DNA of 64,000 nt from Oceanimonas aquatica (GCF_030732065.1 NZ_JAVBHX010000002.1:245904-309903); one strand, 5' to 3'; shown: positions 35,611 to 44,684, counted from the first letter of the stretch. The notes: a model not told the origin generated them from the letters alone. Numbers and translations are program-made.

Positions 35611-38379
35611 TTAAACGGTCCGCGGGTCGGCGATGTCTTCCGGCTTGGCCAGCTCGATGTCGAAGCTGGATTCGTGCAGTAACTGGTTGGCGTTCCACAT
35701 GCAGTATTTGAAGCCCAGGTGACCCCAGCCGCCCACCAGTTCCAGCGGCTGCAGGAAGGTAGCCATGGAGTTGTTCATCGGCTTCTTGTGAATGTACTGA
35801 TGGGGCTCCCAGCCGTGCTCCATCATGATGGAATGCTTGGGAATGCTGGGGTAGAACTTGGCCTGGGCGAAAAAGTCGCCGGTGCCGTTGAACAGCCGCA
35901 CCCGGTCGCCGTCCTTGATGCCCCGCTCTGCTGCCAGCCCGGGGTTGATATAGATGTTGGGCTCGCCCCGTTGCAGCCGCAGCAGATACTTGTTGCTGCG
36001 CCAGTTGGAGTGCACACCCCAGCGGGCATGGGGCGAATAGAAGTGCAGCGGGTAGTTCGACGCCTCGGGGCCGGCATAAAGCCGGGCCGTGGGCACGGTG
36101 GCACCCAGCTTCATAAAGCGCGGGTGATCACAGTAGAAGGTGATGCGCCCGGTCAGGGTGTCGTAAGGCTTTTTGCCGTCGGTCTGGGCGGTGAACGGGT
36201 TGTAGGGCTCATCGGGTTTGAGCGGCTGGTTGGTGCCGGCGTGCTCGTTCATCACGATAAAGCCGCGTTCCACCGCCTCTTTCACGCTGACGCCGCCAAA
36301 CTCCGGCGAGTTCTCCACGATATAGGTGAACACGTCGAGATCGGTGTTGAGGGTACCGTTGCGGGTGAAGTCATCGTGAATGGTGTGCAGATCCCGGGTG
36401 ACATCACCGTCCTGAATGGGACCGACGCCCCGGGCGATGGCGCGCTCCTGAATCTTTTTGGTGAGCAGCGCCATGATGTCCCAGTCGGGCTTGGACTCGC
36501 CCACCGGCCGGACCGAACGGGTAAAGACGTTACAGAAGCGGTGATAGCCCTGAGTACGCAGATCCCAGCTCTCGTAATGGCCCGCCGCCGGCAGCACATA
36601 GTCGGCCCACTCGGCGGTGGAGTCCATGCGCACGTTCACGTTGACATAGAGCTCGCTGGCCTGGCGCAGGTGCTCGTCGCGGTAACGGTTGGCGAACTTG
36701 TTGCGGCGGAAGGTATTGTCGGCCACCGAGATCATGCCCTTGATCTCGCCGTGATACGGCATCCAGCCTTCGTCGATGGACTCCTTGATCATGGCGTCCA
36801 GGTCGTCGAGATCGAAGCCAACCCGCTCCTTGAGCTTCTTATTGTTGAAGTGCTCGCGGGCGCCTTCCATCATGCCGCCGCGCAGAAACTCGCCCAGACC
36901 ACCGGGCTCGTAGCGAGGCTTCTTGTCGCCGAACTCGGACAGCTCTGCCCATTTCGGGTGATTCCACACCACCCAGGAAGTGTCGAGGCCGCCGGTGCGG
37001 CCACAGTGGCCGGTGAGCGACAGCGCCAGCCCGTAGGCCCGGCCGATATGAATGCAGTTGGAATAGCCGGAGGTAATGTAACCCAGCATGACGATGGCCT
37101 TGCGGGCCTTGGCCAGGTAGCGGGCTTCCTGGCGCACCACGTCCGGGTGAATATTGGTGAGTTCAAAGGTGTCTTCCGGGCGGTATTTGGCCGCTTCCAG
37201 CTTTACCTGCTCAAACACTGTGGTGACCTTGATGCCGTCCACCTCAAACTCGCCCTCAATGGCCGGGTCGACGTTGCCGAGCTTCAGGGTCTTGTCATCA
37301 CTGCCCATGGAGCCCTTGGCCTTGACCGCCTGCTTGGTGTTCATGTCCCAGTGATAGAACACTTCATCGGAGCCCCCTTCCACCAGATCGGCCTCGCGCA
37401 GCAGCTTGCCGTTGTCACGGCGCACCAGCATGGGCAGATCGGTCTGCTCCTTCATAAAGTCAGGCTTGAACAGTTTTTCCTCGATAATGACGTTTACAAA
37501 CGACATGGCAAGGAAGGGATCCGAGCCCTGGTTGATGGGCATCCACAAGTCGGTGTGCACGGCACTGGTGTTGTGATCCGGGGCGGTGCTGGTAATGCGG
37601 GCGCCGTTGTACTTGGCCTCCCAGATATAGTGGGCATCGGGAATACGGGTGGCGTTGGGGTTGATCATGCCCATCAGAATATAATCGGCATCAAACCAGG
37701 CATCGGAGGTGAAGCTTTCCAATGGGTTGCCGTAGGTCAGATGAGCACCGGTATTGAGATCGCCCACCACGGTGAAACCGTCGAGCTGAATGCCGCCCAC
37801 CAGCGACGAGAAGCGGTTGGGACCGGAGTGACGCACCATGGTCTGGTTGCCGGAGCCCTGGTGGGTCTTGAGTTTGCCGGGGCCGTACTTGACGAAAATA
37901 TCGATGATCTTGTCAGCGATTTCCTCGGTCGCCTGATCCCAGGAAATGCGCTGCCACTTGCCCTCGCCGCGCTCGCCGGCCCGCTTGAGCGGATAGCGCA
38001 GCCGGTCGGCTTCGTACATGGCGGTGGAGTGAATGGCGCCCTTCTGGCAGCCACGGGGGTTGGCATCGGGCACATTCGGGTTGACCTGGGGATACTTGGC
38101 GATCTGCTCTTCGCGGACCACCAGGCCATCCTTGACGTAGACGTTCCAGGCGCAGTTGCCCATGCAGTTGATGCAGTGGGCGGCGTGGCCGATGTAATCC
38201 CAGTCCCATTCCTTGCGGTACAGGTCTTCCCAACTGCGGTAGGGATATTCGGTGGCGAGAGTGTCTGAGATGGGCTCCAGACGGTTGAGCGCCCAGCTTT
38301 TACTGCTTATCACGAGGCCGGCCCCGGTCAGGCCCAGCCCCTTGAGAAAGTCGCGGCGCTTGAGTGTAGACAATTGCAT
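35611..38379 (-). CDS. Type II DMSO-reductase-family molybdopterin oxidoreductase, A subunit, operon 1
   Basis: The 922-aa protein has a twin-arginine leader (LKRRDFLKGLGLTGAG, Arg8-Arg9). The FS0 cluster motif is His68-x3-Cys72-x3-Cys76 plus Cys111, and the molybdenum ligand is the Asp at position 207 in VVGDLNTGAH. His in the first ligand position and Asp on Mo define the type II group (NarG, DdhA, SerA, ClrA, EbdA). The periplasmic location and A-B-D-C order fit the ddh/ser/clr branch rather than NarG. The substrate cannot be read from sequence. The start at 38379 has AGGAGG eight bases upstream; an FNR box lies about 130 bp upstream. Confidence 0.9.
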   Translation of the reverse strand: MQLSTLKRRDFLKGLGLTGAGLVISSKSWALNRLEPISDTLATEYPYRSWEDLYRKEWDWDYIGHAAHCINCMGNCAWNVYVKDGLVVREEQIAKYPQVNPNVPDANPRGCQKGAIHSTAMYEADRLRYPLKRAGERGEGKWQRISWDQATEEIADKIIDIFVKYGPGKLKTHQGSGNQTMVRHSGPNRFSSLVGGIQLDGFTVVGDLNTGAHLTYGNPLESFTSDAWFDADYILMGMINPNATRIPDAHYIWEAKYNGARITSTAPDHNTSAVHTDLWMPINQGSDPFLAMSFVNVIIEEKLFKPDFMKEQTDLPMLVRRDNGKLLREADLVEGGSDEVFYHWDMNTKQAVKAKGSMGSDDKTLKLGNVDPAIEGEFEVDGIKVTTVFEQVKLEAAKYRPEDTFELTNIHPDVVRQEARYLAKARKAIVMLGYITSGYSNCIHIGRAYGLALSLTGHCGRTGGLDTSWVVWNHPKWAELSEFGDKKPRYEPGGLGEFLRGGMMEGAREHFNNKKLKERVGFDLDDLDAMIKESIDEGWMPYHGEIKGMISVADNTFRRNKFANRYRDEHLRQASELYVNVNVRMDSTAEWADYVLPAAGHYESWDLRTQGYHRFCNVFTRSVRPVGESKPDWDIMALLTKKIQERAIARGVGPIQDGDVTRDLHTIHDDFTRNGTLNTDLDVFTYIVENSPEFGGVSVKEAVERGFIVMNEHAGTNQPLKPDEPYNPFTAQTDGKKPYDTLTGRITFYCDHPRFMKLGATVPTARLYAGPEASNYPLHFYSPHARWGVHSNWRSNKYLLRLQRGEPNIYINPGLAAERGIKDGDRVRLFNGTGDFFAQAKFYPSIPKHSIMMEHGWEPHQYIHKKPMNNSMATFLQPLELVGGWGHLGFKYCMWNANQLLHESSFDIELAKPEDIADPRTV

Positions 38380-38508
38380 TCTGCTGTCCTCCTGGGCCCC
38401 GGCTGAACCTGCTTCGACGGGGCGCTTTTGGTGTCGCGAAAACATAACACCAGGCTCAAAATGCAGTCATTCGATAACTGGGCCAAAAGTACTTTAGTTC
38501 AATCTCGA

Positions 38509-38522
38509 TTGATGCAGATCAA
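38509..38522 (-). promoter_or_regulatory. FNR box upstream of molybdoenzyme operon 1
   Basis: TTGAT-GCAG-ATCAA is a perfect match to the FNR/ANR consensus TTGAT-N4-ATCAA and identical in its central four bases to the box before operon 2. It predicts activation without oxygen. Downstream on the minus strand AACTAAAGT aligns with AACTAAACT of operon 2. Confidence 0.85.
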
Positions 38523-38755
38523 CCATGCGCAACGAAGAAAACAACAGCAAAAGTTAAATCAAGTAACAATATCAAAACTTTAAACCAACAGAATACCCAT
38601 TTGAGGCTTATTCTTCTGCCTGGTGACACTACCAGACTCACCTGTGATGGACGTTAACAAGCCCGTTCATGTCAGACTCGAACTGCACCATCCGCAGGCG
38701 GACAGAGATCGGGAATGAAACCTTGATTCGAGGGATGAATAACAGCCGGGAGCGA

Positions 38756-38790
38756 CCTGCTCGGGGGAGCCGGTGTCCTCCGGGAGCAGG
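38756..38790 (-). terminator. Hairpin after molybdoenzyme operon 2
   Basis: CCTGCTC and GAGCAGG with inner GGAG/CTCC pairs form a stem about 20 bp past the gamma gene stop. There is no clear T-run, so termination may be partial. Confidence 0.45.
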
Positions 38791-38810
38791 CGCCTTTACT
38801 CTGATAACGC

Positions 38811-39599
38811 TCAGCCCTCACTGTTGTCCAGCAGGATCCAGTTGGGCGACACTCGCTTGTCGCCGTCGCGCTGGTTGTGGTGGCCTTCCCACACCGCGAA
38901 CACCACCGGGATCTGCTCCCGGGACAGATCGACCTGGTGTTCGCCCTTGACCTCAAGCGGCCGGGACATCACCACATGCCACTCGCTGTCCTGCTGAATT
39001 TCTTCCGCCACCCAGGCGCTGGCGCCATTGATAAGCTGATCTGGCAAGTGAGTGGTACTGCCATAACCACCGGCGGCCAGATCTGCAATCTGATCCCGAT
39101 CCGCGCGCCAGTACCAGATATTGACCGGCTTGTCCGGGCCTGAGCCCATCATGTAGGAGGTGTCTGCACCCTTGAGGGCAAACTGCACCGCCACGCCATC
39201 GCGAAAACCGTCCACCGTGGTGGCTCTGTCTTCCGTGCCGTCCTTCCAGCGCAGCCGCAGGTAAAAACGTTCGTCGGAGCGGGCCACCTGAAAATACATG
39301 TGCTTGGCCTCATAGGCCTGATCCTGTTCAAAACGCAGCTTGACCGACTGATGCACCGGCGGTGCCGCATACAAGCCTGTACGGTACATGGGCAACCGGT
39401 CCCAGATCAGGTCGTCCGGGTCATTCTGGGTACGTAAATAGATGGTGCCGGGAATACGTGCCACCTTGACGGTGTCCCAGGGCTTCACCTCGATGACATT
39501 GGGATTCACTTCGCTGTGATCGGCCAGGGCCCCGGTGCTGGTCATGGCCAGCCCCAGCAACAGGGCCCGGCAATGGGCGGTGACGGAATGGGTGTTCAT
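38811..39599 (-). CDS. Type II molybdoenzyme gamma subunit, operon 2, with chaperone-derived start
   Basis: The 262-aa close paralogue of the operon 1 gamma subunit has the same heme-domain motif MMGSGPDKPVNIWYW. Its first eight residues, MNTHSVTA, and the DNA before them match the start of the TorD-like chaperone of operon 1 (MNTQSVTA). From residue 10 on it matches the signal peptide of the gamma subunit (RALLLGLAMTSTGALA). This shows a deletion that removed the chaperone gene and fused its start to the gamma gene. The hydrophobic leader is kept, so export should still work. Confidence 0.9.
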   Translation of the reverse strand: MNTHSVTAHCRALLLGLAMTSTGALADHSEVNPNVIEVKPWDTVKVARIPGTIYLRTQNDPDDLIWDRLPMYRTGLYAAPPVHQSVKLRFEQDQAYEAKHMYFQVARSDERFYLRLRWKDGTEDRATTVDGFRDGVAVQFALKGADTSYMMGSGPDKPVNIWYWRADRDQIADLAAGGYGSTTHLPDQLINGASAWVAEEIQQDSEWHVVMSRPLEVKGEHQVDLSREQIPVVFAVWEGHHNQRDGDKRVSPNWILLDNSEG

Positions 39600-39613
39600 G
39601 GGTAACTTCCCCC

Positions 39614-40594
39614 TCAGCTCAGCTTGAACATCTCGGCGTGGTTGTAGCCGATCAGCAGATCCATCAGGGCGCTCTCGCGTCCTTCCGCCTTGGCCTGGCG
39701 CTCGCTCTTGAGGGTGTCGAGCACCTCGCCCACCCGCGGCCCAAACAGGCTTTCCAGATACGCCAGCGGAATGCGCGACTCTTCCAGTACGTCACCGTCG
39801 GGGCCGTATTTGGGCGGCGACAGCGGCGGCACATAGAACACATTGGGCTGAGTGCCCCACTCGGCGTGCAGTGGCAGTGCCACCTTGAATTGCTCCACCA
39901 GCTGGTGAATGGGGCCGTCCTCGTCGTCCAGGTAGCCAATCCAGCGAATGCGGCCCACACACTGGCGGGCACAGGCGGTGGCCAGGCCCTTTTCGATACG
40001 CGGGTAGCAGAAGATGCATTTCTCCGACTTGGAGATCTGCTCGTTGAAGTACACCTTCTTGTAGGGGCAGGCGTTCACACAGTAGCGGTAACCCCGGCAG
40101 CGCTCCTGATCCACCAGCACAATGCCGTCTTCCTGACGCTTGTAGATGGCGTTACGGGTACAGGCCGCCAGACAGCCCGGATTGGAGCAATGGTTGCACA
40201 GCCGCGGCAGGTAGAAGTAATAGCTGTTGGGATAGTCACCCAGGCCTTCGTCTTCGTCCCAGTTGGCGCCCCAGGTGGGTTTGACGTTGGGGCGCAGCCA
40301 GGGGTCGGTGCCGGTCATCAGCGCTTCTTCGTAGTTGTATTCCCAGGGAATGCCGTAGTCTTCCTGGCTGGGCTGACGGCCCATGCGCAGGGCACCGTCG
40401 GCATCAAAGCCACCCCCCATGTTCTGATAATCGCGGGGGTAGCCCTTGCCCGGCATGGTTTCCACATTGTTCCAGTACATGAACTCGCGGCCATTGCGGT
40501 TGGTCCACATCAGCTTGCAGGCCGAGGTACAGGTCTGACAGCCAATGCACTTGTTCAGATCCAGCACCATGCTGAGTTGTCTTTTTACAGCCAT
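39614..40594 (-). CDS. Type II molybdoenzyme beta subunit, operon 2
   Basis: The 326-aa protein is of the same length as the operon 1 beta subunit and nearly identical by eye, with all four cysteine groups (CIGCQTCTSAC, CNHCSNPGCLAAC, CRGYRYCVNAC, CIFCYPR) intact. It follows A2 by 12 bp and precedes the fused gamma gene by 14 bp. Changes cluster in the C-terminal third. Confidence 0.92.
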   Translation of the reverse strand: MAVKRQLSMVLDLNKCIGCQTCTSACKLMWTNRNGREFMYWNNVETMPGKGYPRDYQNMGGGFDADGALRMGRQPSQEDYGIPWEYNYEEALMTGTDPWLRPNVKPTWGANWDEDEGLGDYPNSYYFYLPRLCNHCSNPGCLAACTRNAIYKRQEDGIVLVDQERCRGYRYCVNACPYKKVYFNEQISKSEKCIFCYPRIEKGLATACARQCVGRIRWIGYLDDEDGPIHQLVEQFKVALPLHAEWGTQPNVFYVPPLSPPKYGPDGDVLEESRIPLAYLESLFGPRVGEVLDTLKSERQAKAEGRESALMDLLIGYNHAEMFKLS

Positions 40595-40606
40595 GACAGC
40601 CTCCTG

Positions 40607-43378
40607 TTAGATGGCCCTTGGGTCACTGATTTCATCGGGTTTGGCCAGCGCAATGTCATAGCTGCTTTCGTGGATCGTCTGGTTGGCGTTCCATTTGGCA
40701 TAGATGAACTTCAGATGGCCCCAGCCCCCCACCAGCTCCAGCGGGTGCAGCAGGGTGGCGTGCGAGTTGTTCATGGGCTTGCGATGTATGTACTGATGCG
40801 GCTCCCAGCCGTGCTCCATCATGATGGAGTTGACCGGAAGGCTGGGGTAGAACTTGGCCTGAGCGAAGAACTCGCCGTTGTCGTTAAACAGCTTGACCCG
40901 GTCGCCGTCCTTGATGCCCCGCTCCGCCGCCAGTTTGGGATTGATGTAAATATTGGGCTCACCCCGCTGCAGCCGCAGCATGTACTTGTTGCTGCGCCAG
41001 TTGGAGTGAATGCCCCAGCGGGTGTGCGGCGAGTAGAAGTGCAGCGGATAGTTGGACGCTTCCGGGCCGGCATAAAGCCGGGCCGTGGGCACGGTGGACT
41101 TGAGCTTGACGAAACGCGGATGGTCGACGTAGAAGGTGATGCGCCCGGTCAGGGTTTCGTAAGGCTTTTTACCGTCGGTCTGGGCGGTGAACGGATTATA
41201 AGGCTCATCGGGTTTGAGCGGCTGGTTCAGGCCGGCATGCTCGTTCATCACGATAAAGCCGCGCTCGGCCGCCTCTTCCAGGGTAACACCGCCAAATTCG
41301 GGCGAATTGTCGACGATATAGCGGCAGGCATCCAGGGCGGTATTGAGCTTGCCGTTCATGGTGTAGTCGTCGTGAATGGTGTGCAGATCCCGGGTGACGT
41401 CACCGTCCTGAATCGGGCCTATGTTCCGGGCGATGGCGCGCTCCTGAATCTTTTGGGTAAGCAAGGCCATGATGTCCCAGTCGGGCTTGGACTCGCCCAC
41501 CGGGGGCACCGACTCGGTAAACACGTTGCAGAAGCGGTGATAGCCCTGCGTACGCAGATCCCAGGCCTCGTAGTGGCTTGCCGCCGGCAGCACATAGTCG
41601 GCCCACTCGGCGGTGGAGTCCATGCGCACATTGACGTTCACATACAGCTCACTGGCCTGGCGCAGGTGCTCATCCCGGTAGTGCTCGGCCAGCTTGTTAC
41701 GGCGGAAGGTGTTGTCGGCAATGGAGATCATGCCCTTGATCTCGCCGTAATAGGGCATCCAGCCCTCGTCGATGGACTCCTGCATCATGGCTTCCATCTC
41801 GTCCACATCAAAACCGACCCGCTCCTTGAGCTTCTTGTTGTCGAAGTGCCGGCGAATGCCGTCCATCATGTCGCCGCGCAGCACCTCACCCAGGCCACCC
41901 GGCTCGTAACGGGCCGATTTCTTGCCGTCAAAGGTGGCCAGTTCGGTCCATTTGGGGTGATTCCACACCACCCAGGAGGTATCCAGGCCGCCGGTGCGGC
42001 CGCCGTGACCGGTGAGCGCCAGCGCCAGGGCATAGCCCCAGCCGATATAGAGGCAGTTGGAGTAGCTGGAGGTGATGTACCCCAGCATGATGATGGCCTT
42101 GCGGGAAGCGGCCAGGTGGCGGGCTTCCTGACGCACCACATTGGGGTGCAGGCCGGTTTGCTCTTGCGTGCTTTCCGGCGGATATTTGGCCGCCTCCAGC
42201 TTTACCTGCTCAAACACGGTGGTGACCTTGACCCCGTCGACCTCAAACTCCCCTTCCAGGGCCGGATCCACCTCGCCCAGTTTCAGGTCTTTTTCCTCAC
42301 TGCCCATGGAGCCCTTGGCCTTGACCGCGCTGTTGCTGTTCAAATCCCAGTGATAGAAGACCTCATCGGAGCCGCCTTCCACCAGGTCGGCCTCGCGCAG
42401 CAGCTTGCCGTTGTCCTGCCGAACCAGCATAGGCAGGTCGGTCTGCTCCTTCATAAAGGCCGGCTTGTACAGCTTTTCCTCGATGATGACGTTGACGAAC
42501 GATAACGCCAGAAAGGGGTCCGAGCCCTGCTGAATGGGCATCCACAAGTCGGTGTGAATGGAGCTGGGGTTGTAATCCGGGGCGGTGCTGATAATGCGTG
42601 CACCATTGTACTTGGCCTCCCAGATGTAGTGGGCATCGGGAATACGGGTGGCGTTGGGGTTGATCATGCCGAGCATGATGTAGTCGGCATCAAACCAGGC
42701 ATCGGAGGTAAAGCTTTCCAACGGGTTGCCGTAAGCCAGGTGCGCACCTGTACTGAGGTCCCCCACCACGGTAAAGCCGTCGAGCTGAATGCCGCCCACC
42801 AAAGAGGCAAAGCGGTTGGGGCCGGACTGGCGTACCATGGTCTGGTTGCCCGAGCCCTGGTGGGTTTTCAGCTTGCCGGGACCGTATTTGACGAAAATAT
42901 CGATGATCTTGTCGGCGATTTCTTCGGTAGCCTGATCCCAGGAAATGCGCTGCCACTTGCCCTCGCCCCGCTCGCCGGCTCGCTTGAGGGGATAGCGCAG
43001 CCGATCGGCCTCATACATGGCGGTGGAGTGAATGGCGCCCTTCTGACAACCCCGGGGGTTGGCATCGGGCACCCTGGGGTTGACCTGCGGGTATTTGGCG
43101 ACCTGCTCTTCGCGGATCACCAGGCCGTCTTTTACGTAGACGTCCCAGGCGCAGTTACCCATGCAGTTGATGCAGTGGGCGGCGTGGCCGATATGATCCC
43201 AGTCCCACTCCTTGCGGTACAGATCTTCCCAGCTGCGGTAGGGATAATCTGTGGCAAGGGGATCGGAAATGGGCTCGAGCCGGTTAAGCGCCCAGCCCTG
43301 CGGGCTGAACACCAGGCCGGCCCCGGTCAGGCCCAGCCCCTTGAGAAAGTCGCGGCGCTTGAGTTTAGACAATGACAT
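40607..43378 (-). CDS. Type II DMSO-reductase-family molybdopterin oxidoreductase, A subunit, operon 2
   Basis: The 923-aa paralogue of the operon 1 A subunit has the Tat leader LKRRDFLKGLGLTGAG, FS0 ligands His68, Cys72, Cys76 and Cys111, and the Asp at position 207 in VVGDLSTGAH. It is the same length within one residue and collinear throughout. The AGGAGG before the ATG and even the sequence around it are the same as in operon 1. The most divergent stretch is about residues 375-420, between the cofactor domains. Whether the two enzymes differ in substrate is unknown. Confidence 0.9.
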   Translation of the reverse strand: MSLSKLKRRDFLKGLGLTGAGLVFSPQGWALNRLEPISDPLATDYPYRSWEDLYRKEWDWDHIGHAAHCINCMGNCAWDVYVKDGLVIREEQVAKYPQVNPRVPDANPRGCQKGAIHSTAMYEADRLRYPLKRAGERGEGKWQRISWDQATEEIADKIIDIFVKYGPGKLKTHQGSGNQTMVRQSGPNRFASLVGGIQLDGFTVVGDLSTGAHLAYGNPLESFTSDAWFDADYIMLGMINPNATRIPDAHYIWEAKYNGARIISTAPDYNPSSIHTDLWMPIQQGSDPFLALSFVNVIIEEKLYKPAFMKEQTDLPMLVRQDNGKLLREADLVEGGSDEVFYHWDLNSNSAVKAKGSMGSEEKDLKLGEVDPALEGEFEVDGVKVTTVFEQVKLEAAKYPPESTQEQTGLHPNVVRQEARHLAASRKAIIMLGYITSSYSNCLYIGWGYALALALTGHGGRTGGLDTSWVVWNHPKWTELATFDGKKSARYEPGGLGEVLRGDMMDGIRRHFDNKKLKERVGFDVDEMEAMMQESIDEGWMPYYGEIKGMISIADNTFRRNKLAEHYRDEHLRQASELYVNVNVRMDSTAEWADYVLPAASHYEAWDLRTQGYHRFCNVFTESVPPVGESKPDWDIMALLTQKIQERAIARNIGPIQDGDVTRDLHTIHDDYTMNGKLNTALDACRYIVDNSPEFGGVTLEEAAERGFIVMNEHAGLNQPLKPDEPYNPFTAQTDGKKPYETLTGRITFYVDHPRFVKLKSTVPTARLYAGPEASNYPLHFYSPHTRWGIHSNWRSNKYMLRLQRGEPNIYINPKLAAERGIKDGDRVKLFNDNGEFFAQAKFYPSLPVNSIMMEHGWEPHQYIHRKPMNNSHATLLHPLELVGGWGHLKFIYAKWNANQTIHESSYDIALAKPDEISDPRAI

Positions 43379-43516
43379 GCTGCTGTCCTCCTGAGCCCCG
43401 CCCGAAGCGACTGAAGCTACTTTGGCGGGGAACTGCTGGCATCATTTAAAAATAACACCGGGGTAACAACCTGGTTACATTTTAGCCAGTTTCAGTGCAG
43501 TTTAGTTGACTCGGAG

Positions 43517-43530
43517 TTGATGCAGATCAA
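43517..43530 (-). promoter_or_regulatory. FNR box upstream of molybdoenzyme operon 2
   Basis: TTGATGCAGATCAA is perfect for FNR/ANR and identical to the box of operon 1. It lies about 140 bp before the A2 start codon, with TAAACT and TAAAAT candidates for a -10 between them. Confidence 0.85.
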
Positions 43531-43679
43531 GCGAAGAAAATATAAGAAATCGTTAAAAAATATTACAAATACAACTTATCTCAAGGTTTTATGCCTGATC
43601 TTGGTTCACTTGACACCTCCCTGTTCATGTGGACCCGGGGCGGATCGCCGGTTTTCGACGCCGGCGTGATCGACCCTAC

Positions 43680-43708
43680 TTTACAGCCATTGACGCAATC
43701 TTTATGGT
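43680..43708 (+). promoter_or_regulatory. Promoter candidate for the LysR gene
   Basis: TTTACA (43680-43685), a 17-nt spacer and TATGGT (43703-43708) lie about 70 bp before the GTG start. Confidence 0.45.
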
Positions 43709-43776
43709 CATGAGTGCCCTTTCAGGAAAGAAAGGGAACAACCACCAAGGGTAAACCAACGCAAGGATGTTGTAGC

Positions 43777-44682
43777 GTGAGCATGAATTTCAGATTCGAT
43801 CTGCGCCATATCAAGGCCTTTATGGCCGTGGCCGAGTCATTGCATTTCAAAAAGGCGGCAGACAGCCTGTTTATCACTCAGCCGGCACTGAGCCGGTTGA
43901 TCAAGGGGCTGGAAGAAGCCGTAGGCGTGGAGCTGCTGGCCCGCACCACCCGCCAGGTGGCACTGACCGAAGCGGGCCGGCTGTTTCTGGCCGAATGCCG
44001 GGAAGGCCTGCGGGTACTGGAGCGGGGCGTGCATCTGGCCCAGGCCGCGTCTCAGGGCGACATTGGCCATATCTCCATCGCTTACAACGACTTTTCCATC
44101 AACGGTGTGCTGCCCGATATCATTGAGCGATTCAAGGAAAAATTCCCCACTATCTCCATTGAACTCACCCACATGCCGTCTCACGAGCAGCACAGGGCGC
44201 TGCAGGACTGCAGCATAGACGCGGGCTTTATGATAGGTCCGCTCAACATGCCGGGCATTGAAACCATTTCCTGCGCGGTAGAAGGACTACTGGTGGTGCT
44301 GCCCCTGCGCCACCCGCTGGCCGGGCGCAGCAGCCTGAGCTTGAAAGATCTCCGGGATGAAAAGTTCATTCTGGGGGCGGACAACAGCTGGAAGGCGTTT
44401 CGCAGCCGCTTTCTGAAAAACTGCCAGCAGGCAGGCTTTTCTCCCAATATCGTCCAGGAAGCCACCACCAGCACCGGTATTTTCGGACTGGTGGCGGCCA
44501 ATATGGGCATTTCGGTATACACGGAATGTGTGCGCAAGTTCACCCGGGAAGACATTCACCTGATCCCGCTGCAGGGCATTGAACACCAGGTGGAAACCGT
44601 GGCGGCCTGGAACAGTGCCTTTATCAGCCCCAGCTTTGCCCACTTTATACGGCATCTGCAGGGCGAGGCCCTGCCCGCTTAA
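43777..44682 (+). CDS. LysR-family transcriptional regulator
   Basis: The 301-aa protein has an N-terminal winged helix (FDLRHIKAFMAVAESLHFKKAADSL...QPALSRLIKGLEEAVGVELLARTTRQV) and a C-terminal periplasmic-binding-like effector domain. GTG at 43777 is preferred because AAGGA lies nine bases upstream; the ATG two codons later is 15 bases away. It is divergent from molybdoenzyme operon 2 and is a candidate second regulator besides FNR. Its 3' end meets the convergent fabB within 3 bp. Confidence 0.88.
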   Translation: MSMNFRFDLRHIKAFMAVAESLHFKKAADSLFITQPALSRLIKGLEEAVGVELLARTTRQVALTEAGRLFLAECREGLRVLERGVHLAQAASQGDIGHISIAYNDFSINGVLPDIIERFKEKFPTISIELTHMPSHEQHRALQDCSIDAGFMIGPLNMPGIETISCAVEGLLVVLPLRHPLAGRSSLSLKDLRDEKFILGADNSWKAFRSRFLKNCQQAGFSPNIVQEATTSTGIFGLVAANMGISVYTECVRKFTREDIHLIPLQGIEHQVETVAAWNSAFISPSFAHFIRHLQGEALPA

Positions 44683-44684
44683 AC

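Larger units (their letters stand above)
38380..38810. other. Intergenic region between the two molybdoenzyme operons
   Basis: This gap contains the operon 1 leader, an A/T-rich stretch with a perfect FNR box (38509-38522), and a hairpin after the operon 2 gamma gene (38756-38790). No gene is supported. Confidence 0.7.
43379..43776. other. Divergent regulatory region, molybdoenzyme operon 2 / LysR gene
   Basis: This is about 400 bp with an A/T-rich core, the FNR box at 43517-43530, and a plus-strand promoter candidate at 43680-43708. A GATCGCCGG...CCGGCGTGATC inverted repeat (about 43643-43671) could bind the LysR protein. Confidence 0.6.

Noticed and set aside
35611-38379. NarG nitrate reductase
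   Set aside because: It shares the type II His/Asp ligands, but it has a Tat leader with a periplasmic heme-b gamma subunit of the EbdC/DdhC type, and there is no narI or narK nearby.
39638-42505. Very long open frame opposite the operon 2 beta and A genes (955 codons)
   Set aside because: It is fully antisense to clear molybdoenzyme genes, and the same effect is seen opposite A1 and fdsA. This is a composition effect.
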